NCBI GenBank assembly: GCA_905236635.1
Contig: CAJOCJ010000002.1
Location: forward strand, 38,786-102,785
Source of the DNA: an uncultured Bacteroidales bacterium
GTDB lineage: Bacteria; Bacteroidota; Bacteroidia; Bacteroidales; F082
Direction: 5' to 3'
Length of the DNA stretch: 64,000 nucleotides
Below the pieces are notes generated by a model, which saw only the letters and a list, made by a program, of their open reading frames with translations, did no database searches and was not told the DNA's origin. Below are positions 35,599 to 44,929 of this stretch, in pieces (position 1 is the stretch's first letter; each line of letters begins with the position of its first letter). The position numbers were made by a program, and so were the translations under genes.

Positions 35599-38112
35599 TT
35601 AAAATTCATCAATAAATGACATAGGCGAAGTCAGTCGTTCTAGAATAATACGAACCTTTGCCCCTGTATTATATCGTTTATGTGAATTAAGAAATACTTC
35701 TATCCACTTATCAGGAATAAGCACCTTGTATCCATCACGTGTTCGTGATAAAACAATTCCCTCATATTCAAATCCAAACTGGAATGTATTATTGTCAACA
35801 GAATTTTTGTTTGTAAAACAAGACAACGACAAATATACCCGATTCCTTTCCACGTCAATATCCTTTACTGCCAATGGCATTGACTGAATATTATTATAAA
35901 GACAGGTCAAATCATCTACAAAACCGTCATTCGCCACATCTTTCACATTCATAGTTAATCTATATTCTTCATCAGCATATGTCAACAAATACTGGACAAA
36001 TTGCTTGTTGCTCTTTGATGGTTTCAGATTTCGTATAATCGTACCCTTAGGATATGATTGGGAAAATGATTCTAAAGGATACGGTATAAACGGCAGGAAT
36101 GAACCTATAATAGAGTCACCTCTTTCACTGATCTCTTTTATCCTAACTTTTACTTTTATTCCAGGATGACAATCAAAATGATTTTTACCACGAAACGTTT
36201 CGCGATTCGGGACGAACAATCGCAATTGTCCTATTTTGCCATGAATTCCAAATTCGTCAATTGTCTCTACCATAGCCTCAACATCTTTTCCCTGGTATTG
36301 CTGACAAAACAACTTATATGGATTGTCTTGAGGCTTTCTTAAAGTGACATACACCAACCTGTTGTTTAAATTAACTTCAGATACAGTACACTCAAGAAAA
36401 TCGCCCAAGTGAATACCCTTGCGAACATTCTCATTGTTGTTTTCATCCCATGAAAGATCCCTTTTCTTCAAAAAAGCAGTGATACCTTCTTGTATTTCAC
36501 CAACCAACGCATCATTCTCTCTTTTACACACCTCGAATCTAACCTTATCACCTTTTTTAACTTGAATATTCAACCATGGGTCAATAAGAGTTGGCAGGCC
36601 AAGAATCAAGTTGTTATTATCTGGTTCCAACGCTTTAATAGTCATCCTAATGACCTCATCAATTTGAAAACGCTTATAGAGCAAAAGGAATCGACTGTAT
36701 GTGAGATCGTTTCTAAGCGCAATTCCTGTTGTTAATGAGTTTGGCACCTGAAATTTTATAAAAGCATCGTCCACATATTTTACCTTTGCCTCAATTTCCA
36801 TTCCTATCTTATAAGCAGAAAATGCAGTTATTGGATCACTTTTAGTTCCTGCTATTGAGAATTCAACATCACCTTCTCCGTTTATTTCAATAGGCTTTAC
36901 GAATACATATGTATCATTGACAAAATAGTCAGTAGGTGAGGATATTTGACTATTACTGAAATTGTGCTTATAGACATATCCTTTAATACCATTGTAATCA
37001 ACAGTCACTCTATCCGTACGAATATTCGTTATTATCGCTTCCAACTCATCACCATTAGACATAGCAGTATTAATCTCTTCGTACGCCCTTGTAAGCGAAC
37101 TTTCTTTATCGATTGTGATACAATAACACTTGACCTCTCGCCCCTGACGGTCATCAAACTCTCTAGGTTTCTGTAGTAAATTAAAATTGCCAGTTTGTAA
37201 CAAGCCTTTGAATACTTCGTCCAATATTTCTATCTTGTCTTCACGCGCAAGAAGATAGAATGTATTGACACCAAAAGCAAACCCTTTTTTAATCCTGTTG
37301 AGATAAGGTTTTAAGCCGTGGTTATAATATGTTTCTTTTTTAGCGACTAACAACACTCCAACTTTGATATCGGGACGAACAAACGCAAGTTGTGTATAAT
37401 CGTCGGGATCGCGTGTAGCTATCTCATACAAATAGTCAAGAAAATCATCAGCCTCTTTCTCGTATTCAACATCTGGAGTTCTTCCTATTAGTAAGTTGCC
37501 GTACCCATCAAGTTCTCGAATCATCAATCTTGTGAACAGACCCGCATCGTTGATACTTTCAATTTTATTTATGACAGGTTGATTCTCCTTCATGTCATAA
37601 GCATACTCCGTAACAAACCGACTTAACGCACTTTTACTATTACTTCGAATACGCTGCAATACATAGCGGATTACAGACAAATCCAGAGATTTTCTTAACG
37701 ACTGGCTCAAGTAAGGCTTTGTGTGCACCAAGAACGCATCCCTTACATACGCCGTAGTTGCCTTCACTATATTAGCCGTGTCATTCCTAGAAAACCGCAG
37801 TAGTACCACTGCCTCGTCATCCTTTACCCTTGTTTCGAAGTCATCTCCATTTACCCATTCAATTACCAATGTGGGTATAGAAATATCCTTCATTTCTTTG
37901 TGAAACTCTTTTAAGGCTGAATCGCATGAGCCTTCCACACGATTTTTGATGGTGCTTTTCCTAGCCCAAAAAGAAAATTTTCCGAAAAACTGGGTAATAG
38001 ATGCTTGTATCAACTTCAACTTTTCGGGATAAAAGAAGATAAAAGCTATCACAAGACCTGGGATACCAAGGCTTAAAACTACCACTAATATTGCTTTGAC
38101 TAGTATATCCAT
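35599..38112 (-). CDS. Membrane-anchored protein with multiple S1-like (OB-fold) repeats
   Basis: This 837-residue protein has one N-terminal transmembrane helix (VKAILVVVLSLGIPGLVIAF, about 5-28) and a basic region, which suggests the bulk is cytoplasmic. Residues about 70-350 form an uncharacterised domain (KTTAYVRDAFLVHTKPY-type helices). From about 355 on there are at least five OB/S1-like units, seen as repeats of the type ELEAIITNIRTDRVTVDYNG, KFQVPNSLTTGIALRND, GKDVEAMVETIDEFGIHGKI and FEYEGIVLSRTRDGYKVLIP. S1 domains normally bind RNA. The combination with a membrane anchor is unusual and suggests an RNA-sensing or RNA-targeting scaffold for the operon. That is inference. Confidence 0.7.
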   Translation of the reverse strand: MDILVKAILVVVLSLGIPGLVIAFIFFYPEKLKLIQASITQFFGKFSFWARKSTIKNRVEGSCDSALKEFHKEMKDISIPTLVIEWVNGDDFETRVKDDEAVVLLRFSRNDTANIVKATTAYVRDAFLVHTKPYLSQSLRKSLDLSVIRYVLQRIRSNSKSALSRFVTEYAYDMKENQPVINKIESINDAGLFTRLMIRELDGYGNLLIGRTPDVEYEKEADDFLDYLYEIATRDPDDYTQLAFVRPDIKVGVLLVAKKETYYNHGLKPYLNRIKKGFAFGVNTFYLLAREDKIEILDEVFKGLLQTGNFNLLQKPREFDDRQGREVKCYCITIDKESSLTRAYEEINTAMSNGDELEAIITNIRTDRVTVDYNGIKGYVYKHNFSNSQISSPTDYFVNDTYVFVKPIEINGEGDVEFSIAGTKSDPITAFSAYKIGMEIEAKVKYVDDAFIKFQVPNSLTTGIALRNDLTYSRFLLLYKRFQIDEVIRMTIKALEPDNNNLILGLPTLIDPWLNIQVKKGDKVRFEVCKRENDALVGEIQEGITAFLKKRDLSWDENNNENVRKGIHLGDFLECTVSEVNLNNRLVYVTLRKPQDNPYKLFCQQYQGKDVEAMVETIDEFGIHGKIGQLRLFVPNRETFRGKNHFDCHPGIKVKVRIKEISERGDSIIGSFLPFIPYPLESFSQSYPKGTIIRNLKPSKSNKQFVQYLLTYADEEYRLTMNVKDVANDGFVDDLTCLYNNIQSMPLAVKDIDVERNRVYLSLSCFTNKNSVDNNTFQFGFEYEGIVLSRTRDGYKVLIPDKWIEVFLNSHKRYNTGAKVRIILERLTSPMSFIDEF

Positions 38113-38114
38113 CT

Positions 38115-38333
38115 TTATGAATTCAAGATAGCATTAATACAATCTGGTTGGTTGCAGTAAAAATCTAAATGACGTTTCCCATCATCTTTACGACGCGGAA
38201 TAAATACACCAATATTATCAGTGTCTATAATCTGACCACACCGTGCACATTGCACACGATTTTCGCATATATCTTCCCATATACCTAGTTTCGTGAGAAC
38301 TTCTTCTAAGTTTTCATCAATTACTGCTTTCAT
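38115..38333 (-). CDS. Small zinc-ribbon-like protein, first gene of the operon
   Basis: This 72-residue protein has two Cys pairs (VQCARCGQI and FYCNQPDC) that probably bind zinc. It begins the seven-gene operon, two bases before the S1-repeat gene. No promoter of the usual consensus was recognised in the 138 bases before it. A regulatory or nucleic-acid-binding role is possible. Confidence 0.7.
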   Translation of the reverse strand: MKAVIDENLEEVLTKLGIWEDICENRVQCARCGQIIDTDNIGVFIPRRKDDGKRHLDFYCNQPDCINAILNS

Positions 38334-38471
38334 AACACTATATTTTTCCCATCTCTTGTTTGAGCATGATTCCTGGCTAACTGAGGCTAGTTCTCGAATA
38401 GGAGGTTTGCTTCTGTAAACTCACCATGAATATGTTACACATATAGTACCAATTATACACTTTTATCTGTA

Positions 38472-38501
38472 CTATCCCTTATACCTCTCCGCAAACTTTC
38501 T
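38472..38501 (-). pseudogene. Remnant of the epimerase 3' end
   Basis: On the minus strand these bases read RKFAERYKG and then a stop, matching the C-terminus of the intact epimerase at 39599-40642 (RKFAEWYKGYYK). The DNA at 38476-38500 agrees with 39612-39636 at 23 of 25 positions. The match begins exactly at the stop codon of the RelA/SpoT-domain gene, so that gene lies between two copies of the epimerase end. Confidence 0.85.
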
Positions 38502-39543
38502 ATATATACTGCTTCGACTTGCACATCATACTGAAATCCTGTAACGACTGTATAAACTCGCCGGCATTCAAGAAATAGCTCGGATAAGCTTCCTGCAATT
38601 CTTTCATGTCTGATACCGAAACCAAAACCACAGCTGCATTTGAATCATCAATAGACTTCTCAACATCTGCGTAATATTGGGTTGCTTCGTCTAATTTATC
38701 CGATTTAAAATGTCTTAACTGTACAAATTTATCGGAAAATTGAATCAATATTACAGCATATCCTTCCTTTAACGTGTGTTTATCCGTAATTTTAACTGCG
38801 CTTACTAATGCCTGAAGCTGATCCAAAAATTTGTAGTTTTGATTCAATTGAGCGTATTTAATGCAGTAGTCTTTTTCGGTCAACCCAACAAAAGAATCTG
38901 CGACAGGCATCCCTTCTTTGCGTGCAAAAATCGCACTTGATAGTTTGAAAAATTCAAGCCAATGCTCATCTCCCAAACTAGCTTTAAGCGAAGATTTTGT
39001 AATAAGTTCAGCTGTTTCAACCGCCATTGCCCAGTCATGCTGCAATCGCGTTCTTAGTTGCAATTCAACTCTCAATCCATTATAATCATCGTCATTGCTA
39101 ACATATTTGTATGCAAAATGAATGCTACGATAGCCACTCTCCTTAGGTGAAGCAACATAGTCGTAAGGTTCGCGATCGACAACGAAATGTTCGAACTTCG
39201 CATTAATGATAATCTGTTGTGCCTTCAGCAGTGAGGGAATATTTTCAAATACGAATCGTGCGCCGCCAATATCCTGAAGTCCACCCAATCCCATAGTAGG
39301 ATTGTGTCTCAACTTCGCGACTATTGATGTCATTCGCTTAAGACGATGAGATGAGAAAGCCGCAGTTACACCTGCATTTGCAAGTATCTTTGTTACTTCT
39401 GCAACCAATTCCTGTAAAGGAATCATATGTAGCTTTCGCCAATCTTCAACAACTATATTAGCGTCAGTATACACAAATCCCGTTTCAGGACCAGCTAACA
39501 AAGCTTTCCCGGCATTATCTATTTTTTTTCTGGAATACTTCAT
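38500..39543 (-). CDS. RelA/SpoT-domain nucleotide pyrophosphotransferase-like protein
   Basis: This 347-residue protein has family motifs RLKRMTSIVAKLRHNPTMGL, LQDIGGARFVFENIPSLL, ASPKESGYRSIHFAYKYVSN and VELQLRTRLQHDWAMAVETA, which together cover the synthetase fold of RelA/SpoT proteins. Known relatives include (p)ppGpp synthetases and toxic small alarmone synthetases that modify tRNA or make (pp)pApp. No hydrolase domain precedes it, and a C-terminal extension of about 130 residues of unknown nature follows. It is flanked by partial copies of the epimerase end and looks inserted. Whether it is a toxin with an antitoxin in its C-terminal part or elsewhere is open. Confidence 0.85.
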   Translation of the reverse strand: MKYSRKKIDNAGKALLAGPETGFVYTDANIVVEDWRKLHMIPLQELVAEVTKILANAGVTAAFSSHRLKRMTSIVAKLRHNPTMGLGGLQDIGGARFVFENIPSLLKAQQIIINAKFEHFVVDREPYDYVASPKESGYRSIHFAYKYVSNDDDYNGLRVELQLRTRLQHDWAMAVETAELITKSSLKASLGDEHWLEFFKLSSAIFARKEGMPVADSFVGLTEKDYCIKYAQLNQNYKFLDQLQALVSAVKITDKHTLKEGYAVILIQFSDKFVQLRHFKSDKLDEATQYYADVEKSIDDSNAAVVLVSVSDMKELQEAYPSYFLNAGEFIQSLQDFSMMCKSKQYI

Positions 39544-39598
39544 TAAAGATACTCCCTAACTCTTTTATATTAATCCAAAAATAACCTCCACGCAATTT

Positions 39599-40642
39599 CT
39601 ATTTATAATACCCCTTATACCACTCCGCAAACTTCCTCAGTCCCTCTCTCAAGGTAATCTTCGGCACAAAGCCGAAATCTCTCTCCAATGCGCTCGCATC
39701 GGCGTATGTTACTGGCACATCGCCTGGCTGCATCGGGACGAGTTTTTTGTGTGCCTCAAAGTCATAATCTTTCGGCAAAACACCCGCTCTCACAAGCTCC
39801 TCTTGTAATATTTGTACAAAGTCCAAGAGGTTTTCTGGCTGCCCGCCACCAATGTTGTAAATCGCATACGGAGGAATCGGCAAACCATCAGCGCCAGTCT
39901 TTCTTGCTGGAGCCTTTTTCATAACTCTTACAACGCCTTCAACAATGTCATCCACATAAGTAAAATCCCTTCTGCAGTTGCCATAGTTGAAAATCTGTAT
40001 TGTCTCGCCTTTCAATAGCTTGTTGGTAAATCCGAAATAAGCCATATCCGGACGTCCAGCAGGACCATAAACCGTGAAAAACCTCAATCCTGTGGTCGGA
40101 ATGTCATAAAGCTTTGAATAACAATGTGCAAACAACTCATTGCTCTTCTTTGTCGCCGCATACAGACTCACTGGGTTATCCACCCTGTCATCAACACTAA
40201 ACGGCACCTTGGTATTTCCGCCATAAACACTTGACGATGAAGCATATACCAAATGCTCCACAGGATAGTGACGACATGCCTCCAAAATATTGTAAAATCC
40301 AATAATGTTGCTCTCTATATAGGCATCAGGATTCTCGATACTGTATCTAACACCCGCTTGCGCCGCAAGATTCACTACTATATCAAAATGATACTTCTCA
40401 AAAAGGCTGTCAATCAACTGCTTATCAGCCAAATTACCCTTAACAAATGTCCATGAATTGGAGTCCTTTACTGCATCTGCTGTTTCAGCAATCTGCTTTA
40501 GTCTATAATCCTTCAACGACGTGTCATAATAATTGTTAACACTGTCCAATCCGACTATCTGATTGCCCTTTTCAGACTTTAAAAGTCTTAATACCAAATT
40601 GGCTCCGATGAAGCCTGCAGCTCCTGTAACAAATATATTCAT
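39599..40642 (-). CDS. UDP-glucuronate 4-epimerase
   Basis: This 347-residue SDR enzyme has VTGAAGFIGANLVLRLL, the insert-type segment NNYYDTSLKDYRLKQI typical of UDP-glucuronate epimerases, AAQAGVRYSIENPDAYIESN, catalytic YASSSSVYGGNTKVPF and SLYAATKKSNELFAHCYS. It converts UDP-GlcA (made by Ugd in the same locus) to UDP-GalA. The gene is intact, but a copy of its 3' end lies beyond the adjacent RelA/SpoT-domain gene (38472-38501). Confidence 0.9.
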   Translation of the reverse strand: MNIFVTGAAGFIGANLVLRLLKSEKGNQIVGLDSVNNYYDTSLKDYRLKQIAETADAVKDSNSWTFVKGNLADKQLIDSLFEKYHFDIVVNLAAQAGVRYSIENPDAYIESNIIGFYNILEACRHYPVEHLVYASSSSVYGGNTKVPFSVDDRVDNPVSLYAATKKSNELFAHCYSKLYDIPTTGLRFFTVYGPAGRPDMAYFGFTNKLLKGETIQIFNYGNCRRDFTYVDDIVEGVVRVMKKAPARKTGADGLPIPPYAIYNIGGGQPENLLDFVQILQEELVRAGVLPKDYDFEAHKKLVPMQPGDVPVTYADASALERDFGFVPKITLREGLRKFAEWYKGYYK

Positions 40643-40645
40643 GAT

Positions 40646-41794
40646 TTACCTTCCCTTATACATTTCCTCGTAATATCTCTGATAATCGCCACTCGTCACG
40701 TTATCCATCCAGGCCTGATTGTCGAGATACCACTTAACTGTTTTTTCGATACCTTCCTCGAACTGCAGACTCGGTTCCCAGCCAAGTTCTTTCTGAAGTT
40801 TCGTCGAGTCGATGGCGTATCGCATGTCATGTCCGGCACGGTCTGTCACAAAAGTGATGAGGTCCATGTCCTCGCCTTCTTTTCTGCCAAGAAGCCTGTC
40901 AACGGTGTTGATGACAACCTTGATGATATCAATGTTTTTCCACTCGTTGAAACCTCCGATGTTATATGTCTCTGCCACTTTCCCTTTATGGAAAATGAGG
41001 TCTATCGCCCTTGCGTGGTCTTCAACATATAACCAGTCGCGCACATTCTCGCCCTTGCCATATACCGGTAATGGCTTTCTGTGGCGTATATTGTTGATAA
41101 ACAACGGGATAAGCTTCTCTGGAAACTGATACGGACCGTAGTTGTTCGAGCAGTTTGTCACTATTGTCGGCATACCGTAGGTGTCGTGGAACGCTCTCAC
41201 GAAATGGTCTGAGCTAGCTTTTGCTGCCGAATATGGCGAATGCGGCTGATACTTCAGATCTTCGGTAAAGAATTTGCTTCCGTATGCCAAATGGTGTTTC
41301 CCCGACGATGCTTTCGTCGTGAACGGAGGCTCTATGCCTTGCGGGTCGGTAAGCTCCAGTGCACCATACACCTCATCTGTCGAGATGTGATAGAAACGTT
41401 TGCCCTCCCATTTCTCCGGCAGGCTCTCCCAATACAATTTTGCCGCCTGCAGCATGCTGAGCGTTCCCATCACGTTAGTCTGGGCAAAGGTGAACGGGTC
41501 TTTTATCGAGCGGTCAACATGACTTTCGGCTGCGAGATGAATGATGCCATCCACATGCTCGTCCTGCATCAGTTTGTAAACTCCCTCGAAATCACAAATG
41601 TCCATCTTGACAAATTTATAATTCGGTTTGTCTTCGATGTCTTTAAGGTTGGCAAGATTGCCAGCGTATGTCAACTTATCGAGATTGATAATCTTATAAT
41701 CAGGATACTTGTTGACAAACAGTCTCACGACATGATTGCCGATGAATCCTGCACCGCCGGTGATTATTATATTTCTCTTGTAATTCACTTTCAT
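40646..41794 (-). CDS. rmlB: dTDP-glucose 4,6-dehydratase
   Basis: This 382-residue SDR enzyme has IIITGGAGFIGNHVVRLFVN, HLAAESHVDRSIKDPFTFAQ, the catalytic STDEVYGALE and SPYSAAKASSDHFVRAFHDT, and NCSNNYGPYQFPEKLIPLFI. It makes dTDP-4-keto-6-deoxy-D-glucose. No rmlC or rmlD is present in the window, so the intermediate may go to another deoxy-sugar, or those genes lie elsewhere. It is three bases from the epimerase gene. Confidence 0.95.
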   Translation of the reverse strand: MKVNYKRNIIITGGAGFIGNHVVRLFVNKYPDYKIINLDKLTYAGNLANLKDIEDKPNYKFVKMDICDFEGVYKLMQDEHVDGIIHLAAESHVDRSIKDPFTFAQTNVMGTLSMLQAAKLYWESLPEKWEGKRFYHISTDEVYGALELTDPQGIEPPFTTKASSGKHHLAYGSKFFTEDLKYQPHSPYSAAKASSDHFVRAFHDTYGMPTIVTNCSNNYGPYQFPEKLIPLFINNIRHRKPLPVYGKGENVRDWLYVEDHARAIDLIFHKGKVAETYNIGGFNEWKNIDIIKVVINTVDRLLGRKEGEDMDLITFVTDRAGHDMRYAIDSTKLQKELGWEPSLQFEEGIEKTVKWYLDNQAWMDNVTSGDYQRYYEEMYKGR

Positions 41795-41809
41795 TTTTCA
41801 AAAAGAAGC

Positions 41810-41844
41810 ACAGGCCTTACGAGAAAAGGCCACGTTCGGCCTGT
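41810..41844. repeat. Inverted repeat between rmlA and rmlB
   Basis: ACAGGCC (41810-41816) and GGCCTGT (41838-41844) are perfect inverted copies, with an inner AGGCC/GGCCT stem. It occupies the gap between two co-oriented genes and is likely a small structured or REP-like element. Confidence 0.55.
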
Positions 41845-41870
41845 ATCTTCACCAATGGATAAAGTAACTA

Positions 41871-42785
41871 TTATTTGATTCCAAATGAATCCGAATTGAT
41901 TTCTGCTTTCATCTCATCAATAACTTTCAATAGATATTGACCATACTGGTTTTTGAGCATCGGCTTGGCGAGTTCGCGCATTTTTTCCTCGCTAATCCAA
42001 CCGTTTCGGTATGCTATGCCCTCCAAACAGGCTATCTTCAAACCCTGGCGTTTCTCGATAACCTCGACAAATGTTGATGCTTCTGAAAGCGAATCATGTG
42101 TTCCCGTGTCAAGCCATGCAAAACCTCTGCCAAACACCTGAACCTTCAACTCGCCATCTTCCAGGAAATGCTGGTTAACTGTTGTGATTTCCAACTCACC
42201 TCTTGCTGAAGGCTTTATGTTTTTCGCAATATTTACAACTTTATTCGGATAGAAATACAATCCCACAACGGCATAATTGCTCTTAGGATTCTTCGGTTTC
42301 TCCTCGATGCTCAGGCAGTTGCCTTCTCTATCAAATTCCGCCACACCATATCGCTCAGGATCTGAAACCCAATAGCCGAAAACAGTAGCTTTCTTATTTT
42401 GCTCAGCATCTTTAACAGCATTTCTTAGCAACGAAGTGAAGCCCGCACCGTAGAAGATGTTATCGCCCAAAACCAAACAGGCACAGTCGTTTCCGATAAA
42501 TTTCTCTCCAATGATGAACGCTTGTGCCAAACCGTCCGGACTCGGCTGCTCGGCATACTCAAAATGCACTCCATAGTCGCTGCCGTCGCCAAGCAATCTC
42601 TTGAATCCCGGCAAGTCGTAAGGTGTAGAGATAATCAAAATATCTCTTATCCCTGCCAACATCAGTGCTGAAATCGGATAATACACCATCGGTTTGTCAT
42701 ATATCGGCAAAAGCTGCTTGCTCACTCCCTTCGTTATCGGGTAAAGACGTGTGCCGGATCCTCCAGCTAATACTATTCCCTTCAT
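41871..42785 (-). CDS. rmlA: Glucose-1-phosphate thymidylyltransferase
   Basis: This 304-residue enzyme makes dTDP-glucose. Seen: [20 protein letters not shown] at the N-terminus with the nucleotide-binding Gly-Arg and Lys, [31 protein letters not shown] with the metal-binding Asp, and [19 protein letters not shown]. It supplies the substrate of RmlB. Length is slightly above the usual 290. Confidence 0.96.
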   Translation of the reverse strand: MKGIVLAGGSGTRLYPITKGVSKQLLPIYDKPMVYYPISALMLAGIRDILIISTPYDLPGFKRLLGDGSDYGVHFEYAEQPSPDGLAQAFIIGEKFIGNDCACLVLGDNIFYGAGFTSLLRNAVKDAEQNKKATVFGYWVSDPERYGVAEFDREGNCLSIEEKPKNPKSNYAVVGLYFYPNKVVNIAKNIKPSARGELEITTVNQHFLEDGELKVQVFGRGFAWLDTGTHDSLSEASTFVEVIEKRQGLKIACLEGIAYRNGWISEEKMRELAKPMLKNQYGQYLLKVIDEMKAEINSDSFGIK

Positions 42786-42866
42786 TAATTGAAAATTGAG
42801 AATTGAAAATTATTTCTCCTTTTTTAAGGTTTTGATAATTGCCGTTAGCATTTTTATCAATTCAAA

Positions 42867-44159
42867 TCAGTCGCGTTTGAATATGTCTCTTGTATAAACT
42901 TTATCTTTCACATCATCTAAGCATGAGTCATAACGGTTTGCGATGATCGCCTGACTCTGTGCTTTGAATTTCGCCAAGTCATTAACTACCACACTCCCAA
43001 AGAAAGTACTGCCATCTTCAAGTGTCGGCTCGTAGATGATAACCTTCGCGCCTTTGGCCTTAACACGTTTCATTACGCCCTGGATCGACGACTGGCGGAA
43101 GTTGTCAGAATTCGACTTCATCGTCAAGCGGAACACTCCGATGGTGATGTCGCCTTCCTTGCTTTGGTCGTATTGCGAAGAACCAGTATAATATCCGGCC
43201 ATCTTCAACACCTGGTCGGCAATGAAATCTTTTCTTGTTCTGTTGCTCTCCACGATGGCGCTCATCATATTCTGAGGTACGTCAGCATAGTTGGCGAGCA
43301 ACTGCTTCGTATCTTTCGGTAAGCAATATCCGCCATAACCGAATGACGGGTTGTTGTAATGTGAGCCAATTCTCGGGTCAAGACAGATACCATCGATTAT
43401 CGCCTGGGTGTCAAGACCTTTAACTTCAGCGTATGTGTCCAATTCATTGAAATAAGAAACACGCAGAGCTAGATATGTGTTGGCGAACAGCTTCACCGCC
43501 TCGGCCTCTTTCATTCCCATAAACAATGTTGGAATGTCTTCCTTGATTGCACCTTCTTGCAATAGTTTAGCGAAAGTCTTGGCTTTTTCTTCAAGATTCA
43601 CACTCACAATCTTCTTAATTGCCTCATTCTCCTCATCGAAACCATCGATCTCTTTCGGATATCCGACAATAATTCTTGAAGGATAAAGATTGTCGTACAA
43701 GGCTTTGCTTTCTCTCAAAAACTCCGGTGAAAACAGCAGGTTGAACTTTTTCACACCCTTGGCTGCATATTTCACATACAGACTTCTCGTGTATCCCACA
43801 GGAATAGTCGATTTTATCACCATCACCGCGTCAGGATTAACGCTTAACACCAGGTCAATCACCTCCTCCACATGGCTCGTGTCGAAGAAATTCTTCTGCG
43901 GATCGTAGTTTGTCGGAGCAGCAATGACCACAAACTCTGCGTTTTTGTATGCCGAAGCACCATCAAGAGTCGCTGTCAGGTCAAGCTTTTTCTCAGCGAG
44001 ATATTTCTCTATATACTCGTCCTGAATCGGCGATTTCTTGTTGTTAATCAGTTCAACTTTCTCCGGCACTACGTCAACTGCCGTCACATGGTTATGTTGT
44101 GCGAGCAATGTTGCAATACTCAAACCCACGTAACCTGTTCCTGCTACTGCAATGTTCAT
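42867..44159 (-). CDS. ugd: UDP-glucose 6-dehydrogenase
   Basis: This 430-residue NAD-dependent enzyme has [54 protein letters not shown] and the catalytic Cys in [15 protein letters not shown], then a full C-terminal UDP-binding domain ([20 protein letters not shown]). It makes UDP-glucuronate, which the locus-encoded 4-epimerase can convert to UDP-GalA. It is the second gene of the locus after upxY. Confidence 0.95.
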   Translation of the reverse strand: MNIAVAGTGYVGLSIATLLAQHNHVTAVDVVPEKVELINNKKSPIQDEYIEKYLAEKKLDLTATLDGASAYKNAEFVVIAAPTNYDPQKNFFDTSHVEEVIDLVLSVNPDAVMVIKSTIPVGYTRSLYVKYAAKGVKKFNLLFSPEFLRESKALYDNLYPSRIIVGYPKEIDGFDEENEAIKKIVSVNLEEKAKTFAKLLQEGAIKEDIPTLFMGMKEAEAVKLFANTYLALRVSYFNELDTYAEVKGLDTQAIIDGICLDPRIGSHYNNPSFGYGGYCLPKDTKQLLANYADVPQNMMSAIVESNRTRKDFIADQVLKMAGYYTGSSQYDQSKEGDITIGVFRLTMKSNSDNFRQSSIQGVMKRVKAKGAKVIIYEPTLEDGSTFFGSVVVNDLAKFKAQSQAIIANRYDSCLDDVKDKVYTRDIFKRD

Positions 44160-44169
44160 ATTTTTAATT

Positions 44170-44718
44170 TTAAATTTTTTCTACATCACTTGCGTTCAAC
44201 GTTTGAGTCGCCACAGCCGCCACACCTTCGATCTTAACAACCACCCGCTTCTCATGGCGGTTAGGCATACGGACGAAAACGCCCTCAACACCTTCAAACG
44301 GACCAACCAAAACCCTGACCTTGTCGCCTTTCTTCAAATCGATATCGGGATCTACAGGCTTCGAACCCATGGTGCGCACCACCTTGATGAAATCAGCCAT
44401 CTGCTTGTCGGGCACATACTGCGGCCTGTTCTCACCCGTCTTGGGATCCTTAGCCATCATGAAACGAAGATAGTCGAGCTTGCCCTGCTTCACCTCCAAG
44501 AGGTTGCTGTAAGTGTCGCGCACAAAAATGTAGTTGTGCACCAGCGGCTCCGTCTTCCACCCGATCGACACTCCTTTGTCGTTGTAAATCCTCTTCCTCA
44601 CCGTCGGCACATAATGCTCGACCTGCATCTCCTCCAAACGCTTCGACGCCGCTATCTCACGCTGATAAGTCACGCGCAAAACATACCATGCAACCGTGTT
44701 TTTATCTATTATATTCAT
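44170..44718 (-). CDS. upxY: UpxY-type transcription antiterminator (NusG family)
   Basis: This 182-residue NusG-like protein has an NGN domain ([20 protein letters not shown], then [16 protein letters not shown]) and a C-terminal KOW domain ([20 protein letters not shown]). In Bacteroides, such proteins are encoded first in capsule operons and prevent premature termination in their own leader. It heads this locus, preceded by a leader of about 120 bases from a -7 box at 44845-44852. No UpxZ-like inhibitor gene follows, unlike several described Bacteroides capsule operons. Confidence 0.9.
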   Translation of the reverse strand: MNIIDKNTVAWYVLRVTYQREIAASKRLEEMQVEHYVPTVRKRIYNDKGVSIGWKTEPLVHNYIFVRDTYSNLLEVKQGKLDYLRFMMAKDPKTGENRPQYVPDKQMADFIKVVRTMGSKPVDPDIDLKKGDKVRVLVGPFEGVEGVFVRMPNRHEKRVVVKIEGVAAVATQTLNASDVEKI

Positions 44719-44844
44719 TTATTAAAAAGGACACAGTTCTAGGACCGAATATACCTCGGGGACATCGAAATCAGCTAAGTTATTGGATTTCAATTATTTA
44801 CAAATTTTAATTGGGATTTTCCTGTTACGGAAAATAGTCAAATG

Positions 44845-44852
44845 CAAAGATA
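44845..44852 (-). promoter_or_regulatory. Candidate -7 box for the capsule locus promoter
   Basis: TATCTTTG on the minus strand exactly matches TAnnTTTG. No good -33 TTTG is found at the usual spacing, so the -35-like half is weak. No inverted repeats flank it, so there is no sign of an invertible promoter. Confidence 0.45.
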
Positions 44853-44885
44853 AAAAATTATTAAATAGGTTTAACATAAATTTAC

Positions 44886-44921
44886 AAAAAAAATTAAGGC
44901 ACCGAATTCTCAGTGCCTTAA
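44886..44921 (-). terminator. Rho-independent terminator after tRNA-Gln
   Basis: Perfect 9-bp stem (TTAAGGCAC with GTGCCTTAA on the minus strand, 10-base loop) followed by eight T residues. It ends the tRNA transcript and lies just upstream of the capsule promoter. Confidence 0.9.
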
Positions 44922-44929
44922 CATTTACG

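Noticed and set aside
44719..44885. Invertible promoter upstream of upxY
   Set aside because: No inverted repeats flank the candidate -7 box, so there is no sequence evidence for phase inversion.
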